A DNA stretch of 64,000 nucleotides from Domibacillus iocasae (GCF_001750285.1 NZ_MAMP01000022.1:124001-188000); one strand, 5' to 3'; shown: positions 18,138 to 25,504, numbered from the stretch's first letter. Numbers and translations: made by a program. The notes: generated by a model from the letters alone, not told the origin.

Positions 18138-18732
18138 AATCATTATTGCTACTCAAAATGCGGGAAAAGCGAAAGAGTTTGTTCACATGTTTGAACCTCT
18201 CGGCATAACAGTGAAAACATTACTCGATTATCCGGAGCTGCCGGATGTGGAAGAGACAGGTAAAACTTTTGCAGAAAATGCCCTTTTAAAAGCGGAATCT
18301 GCTGCCCGGTTAACGGGACGGCCGGCGATTGCCGACGATTCCGGACTCGTCATTGATGCCCTTAATGGACGGCCAGGTGTGTATTCTGCACGTTATGCGG
18401 GAATAGAGAAAAATGACCGGGTTAACAATGAAAAAGTATTGGGTGAAATGAAAGATGTACCCAGCGGCAGCCGCAGTGCCCGGTTTGCGTGTGTGCTGGC
18501 TGTGGCGTTTCCGGACGGACGAAAGCCTATATTCGCGGAAGGGTTTTGTGAAGGATCGATCGCCTTTGAAGAACAAGGCAAAAATGGCTTCGGCTATGAC
18601 CCTTTATTTATTCCGGACGGATATGAGGTGACCATGGCCCAAATCGATCCGGAAGAAAAAAATAACATCAGTCACCGCGCGCATGCATTAAACACATTAC
18701 GGGCTGTACTGCCCGAACTGGCAGGTGAATAA
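18130..18732 (+). CDS. rdgB: XTP/dITP pyrophosphatase (RdgB/HAM1 family)
   Basis: 200 residues. Removes non-canonical purine nucleotides (ITP, XTP) from the pool. Signatures: [12 protein letters not shown] at the N terminus, [24 protein letters not shown], and [12 protein letters not shown] near the end. The ATG after GAGGAAGTC is preferred over an upstream in-frame ATG. It overlaps rph and is followed after two bases by the phosphodiesterase gene (ysnA in B. subtilis). Confidence 0.95.
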   Translation: MNEIIIATQNAGKAKEFVHMFEPLGITVKTLLDYPELPDVEETGKTFAENALLKAESAARLTGRPAIADDSGLVIDALNGRPGVYSARYAGIEKNDRVNNEKVLGEMKDVPSGSRSARFACVLAVAFPDGRKPIFAEGFCEGSIAFEEQGKNGFGYDPLFIPDGYEVTMAQIDPEEKNNISHRAHALNTLRAVLPELAGE

Positions 18733-18734
18733 AG

Positions 18735-19244
18735 GTGAAAATGTTAATCGTCAGCGACAACCACGGATGGGACAGTATTTTAACTGACTTGAAGCGCCGC
18801 TACAAAGGCAAAGTGGACGCAATGATTCATTGCGGGGATTCCGAAATGACGGCTGAGGACCCGGCAGTCGATGGCTACACTATCGTCCGCGGCAACTGTG
18901 ATTCAGAAGACCAGTTTCCCAATGATCTGTTAGAGAGTGTGGAAGACTGCCGCGTATTCGTTACACACGGCCACCGGTACAACATTAAAATGACGTTAAC
19001 CAATTTAGCGATGAAAGCAAAAGAAACAGGTGCTGACTTTGTTTTCTTCGGTCACTCGCACACAGCCGGCGCCGAAATGGCTGATGGTGTTTTGTATTTA
19101 AACCCGGGCAGCATCTCATTGCCGCGTGGACGCCGCGAAAAAACGTACGCTATTGTGGACGTGAAAAAATCTAAAATTGCTGTTCGTTTTTTTGATGAGA
19201 GGCATCATGAGGTAGAAGCGTTAAGTTGTACATTTAGCCGCTGA
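18735..19244 (+). CDS. ysnB: YfcE/YsnB-type metallophosphoesterase
   Basis: 169 residues with the calcineurin-like metal motifs in order: SDNHG, HCGDSE, GNCD, THGH and GHSHTAG. Proteins of this family hydrolyse phosphodiesters with Mn2+; the cellular substrate is unknown. Start is GTG at 18735 or ATG two codons later. Last gene of the racE-rph block, ended by a terminator. Confidence 0.92.
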   Translation: MKMLIVSDNHGWDSILTDLKRRYKGKVDAMIHCGDSEMTAEDPAVDGYTIVRGNCDSEDQFPNDLLESVEDCRVFVTHGHRYNIKMTLTNLAMKAKETGADFVFFGHSHTAGAEMADGVLYLNPGSISLPRGRREKTYAIVDVKKSKIAVRFFDERHHEVEALSCTFSR

Positions 19245-19258
19245 TTGTTCAGGCGGCC

Positions 19259-19294
19259 GGAACGTCCTGCCAGTTGTGCAGGGCGTTTTTTTTC
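19259..19294 (+). terminator. Terminator after ysnB
   Basis: AACGTCCTGC / GCAGGGCGTT around a seven-base loop, then T8. Confidence 0.88.
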
Positions 19295-19352
19295 TCACGG
19301 TCAAAAGGATTTACTCAAAAAAATTGATTTCATTGATAATTAAAAATTCATG

Positions 19353-19381
19353 TTGACATGAAGTAAACGGATTGCTATTAT
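19353..19381 (+). promoter_or_regulatory. Promoter of the split tRNA-Arg gene
   Basis: Perfect -35 TTGACA (19353-19358), 17-base spacer, -10 TATTAT (19376-19381). Expected start is about 15 bases before the tRNA 5' end. Confidence 0.85.
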
Positions 19382-19401
19382 AAGTATTGTCTTTAAAGAA
19401 T

Positions 19402-19746
19402 GTCCCAGTAGCTCAGCTGGATAGAGCAACGGCCTTTAAGTTAATAGGAGCCTTTATGCGGAAACAAAAACGCATAAAGTGGACGGCACTGTATCGGTGA
19501 ACCCTTAACAGGTCATGCTGATGGCAATACCGAGGAAACGAGATAATTTGAAGGCTCGTCATGACGAGGGTAAAATTATCGCAGCATAATCTACATAACG
19601 ATTATCGTGAGGTTCCGTAGAGACTATACGTGTCGCACCTGAAATGGTGAAGATATAGTCCAGACCAACAAACAGTGCAAGCTGGTGGCGAAAGTCATAG
19701 TGGTAAGCTAAGCCGTCGGTCGGGGGTTCGAATCCCTCCTGGGACG
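19402..19746 (+). tRNA. tRNA-Arg(UCU), interrupted by a group I intron
   Basis: Exon 1 is 19402-19436 and exon 2 is 19708-19746. Joined, they give a complete cloverleaf: acceptor GTCCCAG / CTGGGAC, D-stem GCTC / GAGC, anticodon stem ACGGC / GCCGT with loop CTTCTAA (anticodon TCT), five-base variable loop, T-stem GGGGG / CCCTC with loop TTCGAAT, discriminator G. CCA is not encoded. It decodes AGA and, by wobble, AGG. The intron lies after the first anticodon base (U34), so the tRNA cannot function unspliced. Its 3' side borders mobile-element remnants. Confidence 0.92.
19437..19707 (+). ncRNA. Group I self-splicing intron (271 nt, no ORF)
   Basis: The 5' exon ends in U and the intron ends in G, as group I requires. 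Pairings read by eye: P1 exon GGCCTT with guide AGGAGCC (19447-19453); P2 CTTTATGCG / CGCATAAAG (19452-19479); P3 CGGCAC (19484-19489) / GTGTCG (19630-19635); P4 TCGGT (19494-19498) / ACCGA (19529-19533); P6 GGAA / TTCC (19613-19616); P6a GATAATTT (19542-19549) / AAATTATC (19573-19580); P7 GACTATA (19622-19628) / TATAGTC (19654-19660); P8 CACC / GGTG (19636-19649). AAGATATAGTCC is the typical P7 core. No homing endonuclease frame is present. Confidence 0.9.
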
Positions 19747-19753
19747 TAATAAA

Positions 19754-19773
19754 AAAGCGCCATAGAGCGCTTT
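19754..19773. terminator. Hairpin after the tRNA
   Basis: AAAGCGC / GCGCTTT around CATAGA, followed by ACAAAACG rather than a T run. Perhaps the tRNA terminator, weak on the + strand but with flanking A bases that would act as T on the other strand. Confidence 0.4.
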
Positions 19774-19862
19774 ACAAAACGCCTTCTAATGCGTCGAATG
19801 AAACGGTCAATGATCCGGTCAACAGCCGATCGTAACCGACATTCACGCGTTAGGAGGTTTTT

Positions 19863-20087
19863 TTGTTGTCTAAAAAGAATGCGTCATTAACCGTAAACGC
19901 AGATTTATCCGATCTTTTTATCGAGCAGCAACCGAAGCAACAGCGTCGTCTTGTTGCGGAAGGTATGCCGATAGAAAAAGCGCTGGTCACGATTACCCGC
20001 CATATGGAAGCGACAGGCTTCCGGGAAAGAACGATCAGCGACTATAGACTCCACGTTACACACTTCGCAAAAATAACTGGCCGATAA
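19863..20087 (+). pseudogene. Truncated tyrosine integrase, N-terminal part
   Basis: 74 codons from TTG, with a good AGGAGG upstream. The segment EKALVTITRHMEATGFRERTISDYRLHVTHFAKITG looks like the start of the SAM-like core-binding domain of phage or ICE integrases; the catalytic domain is missing. It sits 116 bases from a tRNA 3' end, the classical attachment site. Its reading frame stops where sequence related to an unrelated HTH protein begins, so a deletion probably joined two genes. Function as an integrase is not possible; identification of so short a piece is moderate. Confidence 0.55.
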
Positions 20088-20861
20088 GATTCAGAAGTCA
20101 GATTATGCAAAGTTCAAAAATATACACGAACTTAGAGTTGTAGTGAATAAACATGTCCGCACAATCGAAGCGAGTGGGCTGTCTGCCGCTTGGAGGCGTA
20201 AGCTCATCCGTTTCCTTGACTATCTGCGCGCGACATTTCGCGTGAATATCCTGGCCTGTCATTCCGTAAGCAACGTACGATTGCAGCTGACTTTGGCGTA
20301 AAGAAGCCGGATACGATTGGCGTATGGCTTAAAAAGCTGGCGTCTTTAGGCATCGTTAATATACTGCCGACAAAGCGCAGCTCCACGATGCAGTAAACGG
20401 TTAATTTCGCGAAAATATTGCCGGCTGAATCTGCGGAAAATGAAAAAGGTGGACAAGGTATGATCGAAAACGGGGAGCATGAAGTCAATATCTTTTCTAA
20501 GACAAATAATCTTATAAATAATACGTATTCTGCGAAGTCGGTAACTTTTTACCGACGTTTTAAATCGTTTGTAGAAAAACTCGACAACCAAGACAAATCG
20601 CTTGTAGGTCGCATGTATGGTGTTTATCGTGCGAATACAGCCGCTTTAACTAAATACGGCGCTTACGAACAGCAGGACGTTGAAAACCTAGCTATGGTAG
20701 CCCTACACACGGCGGTGATGGGTATAAAAACGAAGCTTATCCGCAATCTGCCGGGCTTCTTCAATGGCGTGCTGAATAAGATGCTGGACCGTTTTGTATT
20801 CGAGGAACAGGCACGTGTGCTTGCGAAAATCAACGCCGAATGCACATTGCTGTACCTGTAA
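20088..20861 (+). pseudogene. Broken gene for a mobile-element HTH protein
   Basis: Translation pieces in two frames join into one protein. The first (SDYAKFKNIHELRVVVNKHV ... RRKLIRFLDYLR) runs to about 20228. A shift in the alternating run GCGCGCG (20226-20232) moves to the frame reading REYPGLSFRKQRTIAADFGVKKPDTIGVWLKKLASLGIVN. That helix-turn-helix ends at a TAA (20394-20396), after which the same frame stays open to 20861. I recognise the general pattern of winged-helix proteins of Bacillus plasmids and integrated elements, possibly replication-associated. At least two lesions plus loss of the start. The last 147 codons could still be translated from 20418. Confidence 0.55.
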
Positions 20862-20920
20862 TAGTCGGAATGGTGCTAATATTGTAAGGTGATTTACGAA
20901 AAAAGAAAGGATGAATGCTG

Positions 20921-21208
20921 ATGAATGCTATGGAGTTTCATATGGATACGTTTAGTGCTGATGAATTAACAGGGGGAACAGAACTTGCTGAGTACATCTG
21001 TGAAAATTATGAGCCGGTTTCTGAGGGACAAGAAGTTAACGGAATTAAGAGGTTTATTATTACGGTACTAAACGATGATTACGAACTTGAAGCTGAAGAA
21101 TTTGATTTTATTGAAGAAGATATGGGAAGTAATCGGGAAGTATGGGTGTGCTGGAAAGAGTATGACGGCGAAGTAAATGAGTGGTGGATAACGGGGGATG
21201 ATCGTTAA
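20921..21208 (+). CDS. Small acidic orphan protein
   Basis: About 95 residues, strongly acidic (runs such as DDYELEAEEFDFIEEDMG) with aromatic Trp at the end (WVCWKEYDGEVNEWWITGDD). No signal peptide or membrane segment. AAAGAAAGG lies 10 bases before ATG 20921; an in-frame ATG is two codons earlier. I do not recognise the family. Acidic small proteins of this kind are common in phages and integrated elements, sometimes as DNA mimics, but nothing here shows that role. Confidence 0.6.
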   Translation: MNAMEFHMDTFSADELTGGTELAEYICENYEPVSEGQEVNGIKRFIITVLNDDYELEAEEFDFIEEDMGSNREVWVCWKEYDGEVNEWWITGDDR

Positions 21209-21730
21209 TTTTGCGAAGATAGCCAGCGCGTGCTTGCAGAAGAGGCGTAAGTTTTCGGCGTCAGGCTACAAGTAGACCTACGTATATGCCAGCGGAAAAG
21301 TTCACCGCATTACATAATAACGCAGAAAAGACCGCGGGGGGAATCACCGCGGTACAAACGATAAACTACTTATGATGGTGCTGGGTCAATGGAGAGACCC
21401 TAACCTAGATTATCGCCCGTTACGAAGAAATTTAAACCATATTAAAAAAAGCGGCTTTTGTGTAGCAGCCCCTTGAATTTGATATCCGTATTGAAAACGT
21501 AAAAGAGCGCAGCTACGTGATAGCGACGCTTAAAAGTTGGTAGTTGTCAGGAGAAGTTAAATCAATATATGTACGGCTTGGCCGCTTTATTCCTCGGATC
21601 CCGGACGCAAAAAAGGCCGCGGAGGGATAACGCGGCGATGAGAGCGCCATTTCTGGGCGATTGGTAACTCCGGGGATTCACTGAAATGGCGCTAAGGGAG
21701 CATACAGGATATGGCATGGACCATTTTTAA
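21209..21730. other. Gene-free stretch with hairpins
   Basis: No intact frame with a ribosome site. Two strong stems are seen: ACCGCGG / CCGCGGT (21331-21353) and GCCGCG / CGCGGC (21612-21635), neither followed by a T run. Short translated scraps (for example TYVYASGKVHRIT near 21272-21310) suggest the decayed end of a phage-type protein. Confidence 0.4.
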
Positions 21731-21838
21731 TTAATAGTTAACGTATGAAGCACCAATAATGATTAGAAGAATGAAAAGCACTACAATCAGCGCAAAGCCA
21801 CTGCCGTAGCCGCCATCACCGCAACCATACTTACCCAT
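21731..21838 (-). CDS. YjcZ-family sporulation peptide
   Basis: 35 residues beginning MGKYGCGDGGYGSGF and continuing ALIVVLFILLIIIGASY, the pattern of the YjcZ family: a Gly/Tyr-rich head followed by one hydrophobic helix. GGAGGTGAAATGG directly precedes the ATG on the minus strand. Such peptides are abundant in Bacillus spores and occur in many dispersed copies; their role is unclear. It lies inside the accessory island among mobile-element remains and is too short for usual gene callers. Confidence 0.85.
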   Translation of the reverse strand: MGKYGCGDGGYGSGFALIVVLFILLIIIGASYVNY

Positions 21839-22310
21839 ACCATTTCACCTCCTTTACCGAAGGATAGCGAAATAATTATATAAATCAATTTCTCGCAGTT
21901 AATTTATAATAATTGAATCTATGTTATAGAGTATGAGCGAAGAAACGTATTGGATTGAGCCTTTGTCTCTACTAAATAATCTTTTTTGTAGAAGAGATTA
22001 TTAAGATGATGCATTCGAGTAACGCCGCGACAGGCGTTAAACATAATACGGCGTAATGAATAGCGCTATACACCTGCACGAGGGTCCGGACGGACGAGGG
22101 GGTCCGAAAACTCAGGGGGCGTTTTATTGCTGAACATTGCCGCTTTTGGGCTAATTTCAGGGGGTTGGCCGCTGTCCTTATAAGTATGAAATTGTATATT
22201 TTCGTACATATAAAACGTTGACGCAGCGCGGTTTATCCGTTATGAGGATTCTATAAGTACGAATACGTACGGTATTTGATCGGAATCATACACAAAAAGG
22301 GGCAGAAATC
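21839..22310. other. Gene-free stretch upstream of the recombinase
   Basis: No supported gene. Notable are a direct repeat TATAAGTAyGAA at 22179-22190 and 22252-22263, the second forming the inverted repeat GTACG-AATA-CGTAC, and a possible -35 TTGACG near 22218. A small stem CGGAC-GAGGGG-GTCCG lies near 22090. The repeats may be recombinase or repressor sites. Confidence 0.4.
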
Positions 22311-22895
22311 ATGGCGACATCGACCGGCTACAACGTAGAACCATTACGGAATCCAGATGACATTGCGGCAATGAAAAAGGCGCTGCTCGAAGTAGGTAAT
22401 CTCAATCGGAATAAGACGGGCAAGCGCGATCAGTTCCTCTTTATTCTCGGCATCAATACAGGGCTGCGTGCCAGCGATCTAGTCTCGGTAAAGGTCGGTG
22501 ACATCCGAGGCAAGGCATCCGTAAAGGTGACGGAGCAAAAGATCGGCAAGGTAAGAAAGCTACACCTAGCGGCCATCAGCGCCGATATAAACGAATACTG
22601 TGAAGGCATGAGCGATAGTGACTGGCTGTTTCCGTCTAATCGTGCGGACAGCAACGGTCATATCAGTACAACGCAGGCATACCGTGTTCTGACGCGTGCA
22701 GGCGACTGGTTAGGCCGTGATGACATCGGTACTCATACACTGCGTAAGTCATTCGGCTACCACTATTACAAGCGTACTAAGGACGTCGCTACGTTGATGG
22801 AGATATTCGGCCATGCTGCGCTAGCAATCACGAAAAGATATATCGGAATCAATGACGATAAGATCGCGGACTCATTGAAAGACTTCCGTTTATAA
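22311..22895 (+). CDS. Compact tyrosine recombinase (catalytic domain only)
   Basis: 194 residues covering only the catalytic fold. The Arg of box I is in NTGLRASDLVSVKVGD, the beta-hairpin lysine is likely in KIGKVRKLHL, box II HxxR is in GTHTLRKSFGYHYYK, the third basic residue is in IFGHAALAITKRYIGI, and the nucleophile is the Tyr of RYIGI. The complete set suggests an active enzyme. No N-terminal core-binding domain exists; similar short recombinases are encoded by Bacillus phages and prophages. AAAAAGGGG is upstream. A hairpin with T7 follows. Confidence 0.85.
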   Translation: MATSTGYNVEPLRNPDDIAAMKKALLEVGNLNRNKTGKRDQFLFILGINTGLRASDLVSVKVGDIRGKASVKVTEQKIGKVRKLHLAAISADINEYCEGMSDSDWLFPSNRADSNGHISTTQAYRVLTRAGDWLGRDDIGTHTLRKSFGYHYYKRTKDVATLMEIFGHAALAITKRYIGINDDKIADSLKDFRL

Positions 22896-22906
22896 GCAAT
22901 GCGGAG

Positions 22907-22943
22907 AAGCCGAACGGTTATGTGCCGCCGGCTTTTTTTCGTG
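22907..22943 (+). terminator. Terminator after the recombinase
   Basis: GCCG ... CGGC stem (AGCCG / CCGGCT) with a medium loop and a seven-T tail. Confidence 0.55.
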
Positions 22944-23136
22944 CGTATTTTGCTGACTCCCAAGCCATACACCGATACACACTGCAACTGCTGTCGGGAA
23001 CTTACGGATTTCATGTTCGTACCTCACGGGTAAAAAATCCGCGTAATTTTTTGAGAACTCGAAGGTTGATGCGGCCGCCCTGGCGGTGTGCTAAGCTATA
23101 TTTCGTATTATATAGATAGAAAGACGGCGGTACGAT

Positions 23137-23520
23137 ATGATTCCGAAGAAACGATACAAGAGTTTATACATTCGCTTAACCGCTATACTGGACAGTGGCG
23201 AGCCGATCTATTATCGCATGGATAGGAACGGTAGCATCACGGAGTTCCCAGCGGATAAATACGCGGATCCGCTATTTGCAAACCGGTTCATGAAACGTGA
23301 TAATTACGACTTTATTGTGCGGGAGTATGCGCTGAAAGACGGTGAGTTGCAGCAACGCGGCATGTTGAGCGTGGAAACTATCGAGGAGATTATTGATCTA
23401 CGCATTAAGCGCGATTATACATACGAAAGTTTAAAAGAAGGAACGATCGATCACTACGGAAAATTTATGACGATGCAGTTCTTACGGAAATTAAGACAGA
23501 AATGCCCCGCTCGTAATTGA
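23137..23520 (+). CDS. Orphan protein of the accessory island
   Basis: 127 residues, basic at both ends (MIPKKRYKSLYIRLTAIL; FLRKLRQKCPARN), no membrane segment. The N-terminal half (AILDSGEPIYYRMDRNGSITEFPADKYADP) could be a small beta domain, the second half is helical. I do not recognise it. GGCGGT is the only ribosome-site candidate. A strong terminator hairpin follows the stop directly, which supports that it is a transcribed gene. Base composition fits phage cargo. Confidence 0.6.
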   Translation: MIPKKRYKSLYIRLTAILDSGEPIYYRMDRNGSITEFPADKYADPLFANRFMKRDNYDFIVREYALKDGELQQRGMLSVETIEEIIDLRIKRDYTYESLKEGTIDHYGKFMTMQFLRKLRQKCPARN

Positions 23521-23538
23521 GTCGGGGCATTTTTTGTA
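23502..23538. terminator. Terminator between the orphan gene and the Cys-rich gene
   Basis: AAATGCCCCG / CGGGGCATTT with T6 on the + strand; convergent genes share it. Confidence 0.88.
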
Positions 23539-23577
23539 CTCCTGTTAGGGAGTGATTTATATGAAGGTTTTCAGTCG

Positions 23578-23928
23578 TTAGGAAGCCATGTTTCTGCAAG
23601 CTTCCGCACATTCACGGCAAATCCGAGCGCATTCCTGGCAGTAGGTATCCTTGAACGTCTCGCATTCCTCTGCGCATGCTTCACAAATAGTTGCACAAAG
23701 CTCGACGTATTGTTGAACGAACCGGCTGTTGTGGCCCATAAAAGATGCTGCCTGCAAACAAACGTCAGCGCAATCCCGTAATGCTTGGACAAATTTTATT
23801 CTTGTTTGAACATCCGGGTCCTGTAAGCAAGCGCTTGTACACTCTTCGCACACTCTAGCACATTTTAAACATGCTTCCATACATTGTTCCATCATTGCCT
23901 TCATTGAAGGTGTTGATAATACGCTCAT
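23578..23928 (-). CDS. Four-helix Cys-rich protein, DUF326/Csp copper-storage family
   Basis: 116 residues with about 18 cysteines in CxxxC and CxxC spacing along four helices: CMEACLKCARVCEECTSAC, CADVC, CATICEACAEEC and CQECARICRECAEAC. This is the DUF326 pattern (YhjQ in B. subtilis), related to bacterial copper storage proteins whose helix bundles hold Cu(I) on inward cysteines. No export signal, so cytoplasmic. AAGGAGCG precedes the ATG. It stands alone without a copper operon, possibly as island cargo. Metal binding is inferred from the family. Confidence 0.85.
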   Translation of the reverse strand: MSVLSTPSMKAMMEQCMEACLKCARVCEECTSACLQDPDVQTRIKFVQALRDCADVCLQAASFMGHNSRFVQQYVELCATICEACAEECETFKDTYCQECARICRECAEACRNMAS

Positions 23929-24054
23929 TTAAACGCTCCTTAAAATGTGAATTTTAACACAAGATTAATTTTATGCTGATTATTTTCTTTTATGACATGT
24001 TTATGAATATCTTTAGTAACGAAAAAATACCTCCCGAAATTGGAAGGCGCATTT
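23929..24054. other. AT-rich spacer upstream of the Cys-rich gene
   Basis: Holds the divergent promoter region of the minus-strand Cys-rich gene; no clear consensus elements or operator could be assigned. Confidence 0.3.
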
Positions 24055-24273
24055 TTACATATATAAAGGCGGTTCTAGTTCCGTATCTTCTTCGGCTGTT
24101 TCTGCTCTTTTAAATATATCACTCACATCGTGGCGCTTGCTGCCGTCTGCCAGTATGTCCAGTGCGTTGAGGATTGCTGTGATTGTATCAAACGAAATTG
24201 ACTTCGCGTTACCAGCTGCGATCTCATTCACCGTTAACGGGCGTATCTTCGCTTCTACAGCGAGTGGAGAAAG
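24055..24273 (-). pseudogene. Xre/Cro-type repressor remnant
   Basis: On the minus strand the frame reads RLSPLAVEAKIRPLTVNEIA, then SISFDTITAILNALDI and a tail to a TAA at 24055. The pattern (helix 2 LAVEAK, helix 3 PLTVNEIAAG, then SISFDTLxxIxxAL) is that of short Cro/C1 regulators. No start codon with a ribosome site is visible and the first helix is missing, so it appears 5'-truncated at about 24270, where a different gene scrap on the + strand begins. Confidence 0.6.
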
Positions 24274-24389
24274 TCGATGTGACCGACGTCCATGTTTCGT
24301 GGATATACTTGAACGAAAATGCTAAGGATTTATCGGCTGCAAAACTCGCGCAAATGTCAGTTACAGAGCTGGTGCTGTATGTGGCATAA
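24270..24389 (+). pseudogene. C-terminal scrap of an unidentified protein
   Basis: A + strand frame reads VTDVHVSWIYLNENAKDLSAAKLAQMSVTELVLYVA then stop, a plausible soluble C terminus, and is followed by a terminator hairpin at 24397-24427. Upstream it runs into the Xre remnant of the other strand, so the two pieces look joined by a deletion or recombination. Family unknown. Confidence 0.4.
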
Positions 24390-24394
24390 CGTAA

Positions 24395-24428
24395 AAAAGC
24401 CCGCTCAGAGAAATTCTAGCGGGTTTCT
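24395..24428 (+). terminator. Terminator hairpin
   Basis: AGCCCGCT / AGCGGGTTT around CAGAGAAATTCT. Confidence 0.7.
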
Positions 24429-24505
24429 ATCAATTATTTGAATATAGTTAATTGAATTAAGCTGCTTTCCTTCTTTGCCATAGTATAAGGAAAGGAGGTG
24501 AATAA

Positions 24506-24886
24506 ATGGATAATTTTTTTGAGGAATTTACCATGTCATTAGAGATTTTAAACCCTTATAATGACGAATCCATTACTTTTAGAGGAATAGTATTGAATTG
24601 GTTTATGGAAGGATCGAATCCTGAAGGACTAGAACATCTCCTTTTCTACCAAGCGGTACAAGGTCAAGGTACTGGAAATATGGGAAATAAATATTTTTTT
24701 GCGGGGATTGCCAGTGAAATTATAAATCCAAACCCTCAAGAAATAGAGGTAGCCGAGGTTGTAGCAATGAATAAGGTGATTTCTGAAGATCCTGCACCAG
24801 GTTTTACATTAGTAATTGAGAATAAAATAACTATTGATCCAAATGAAGATATAAGTATGGATACTGACTTTTATTCTGCATATTGA
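24506..24886 (+). CDS. Orphan acidic protein of the accessory island
   Basis: 126 residues, acidic, without signal peptide or membrane helix. The clear site AAAGGAGGTGAATAA before ATG supports translation. The sequence (ITFRGIVLNWFMEGSNPEGLEHLLFYQAVQGQG, then NKYFFAGIASEI) suggests a mostly beta protein. I do not recognise the family. Its AT-richer composition differs from the flanking core genes, in line with recent arrival. A modest hairpin follows the stop. Confidence 0.65.
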   Translation: MDNFFEEFTMSLEILNPYNDESITFRGIVLNWFMEGSNPEGLEHLLFYQAVQGQGTGNMGNKYFFAGIASEIINPNPQEIEVAEVVAMNKVISEDPAPGFTLVIENKITIDPNEDISMDTDFYSAY

Positions 24887-25312
24887 TGATGTCCACAAAA
24901 AAGCCCGGCACCTAGATCGCGTCGGGTGGATTTATTTTAAAAATATTAAAAAAGTTAGCTCGAAATTGTCGCATCGCTCTTTTTGAAACGATACGTATAT
25001 AGAGATTAAAAAGTTCGCAAAAAAGGCTTGTTGCGTATCTAGTACTCTATGTGAGATACTGATGCGTTAGTTGTACCTAAAAACATACAGTATGCCCATT
25101 GTATATTACCTTAACAAAATTATACCCTTGATACTCCTGCCTCCATGTCAGTAAAAGACGCTAGAAAAGTAATTGTGTTATTTGCTCTCTCAGAAGCAGG
25201 GTGCCTAGAAGAAAGTTAAAATGTTACCGTCCTTCTAGTCAAATCCAGACCGAGAATTTAAAATAAATACCAAAAAAGCTCCGATTGAATATGAGTCAGG
25301 GCTTTCTTTAGA
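24887..25312. other. Gene-free stretch, likely decayed mobile DNA
   Basis: Contains a hairpin after the acidic gene (CCCGGC / GTCGGG, 24904-24927), a small inverted repeat GTATC..GATAC near 25036-25060, and a terminator-like stem AAAGCTC / GGGCTTT at 25275-25306 shared with the minus-strand membrane gene. No supported frame; a 24-codon frame at 25147 has no ribosome site. Confidence 0.4.
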
Positions 25313-25504
25313 TTAGGAATACTTTTTGTTTTTCTTATACCAGCGCAGCCAATAACAAGGGGCCGCTAAAAGAGCGACGAGTATCGCAAAGCCGATAAAA
25401 ACTTTAATATGCTGCAGAAATGCTAGGAAAATTATAGAATAAAGTATGTATATCAATATTTTATCGGTACTAAATCCAAGTCCTTTATTGGGCCTGCTCG
25501 CCAT
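25313..25504 (-). CDS. Small two-span membrane protein
   Basis: 63 residues with two hydrophobic helices (about 15-33 and 35-52) and a basic tail WLRWYKKNKKYS. AAAGGAGCTGAG lies before the ATG. Not recognised. It may mark the border between the accessory island and the conserved SET-ysoA-tig block, since the following gene has recognisable function. Confidence 0.6.
   Translation of the reverse strand: MASRPNKGLGFSTDKILIYILYSIIFLAFLQHIKVFIGFAILVALLAAPCYWLRWYKKNKKYS

Noticed and set aside
19436-19708. Alternative splice one base earlier giving anticodon GCU (Ser)
   Set aside because: The intron would not end in the required G and the tRNA body, with five-base variable loop and G discriminator, is arginine type.
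24887-25312. Short frame at 25147 as a gene
   Set aside because: 24 codons, no ribosome site, no recognisable pattern.
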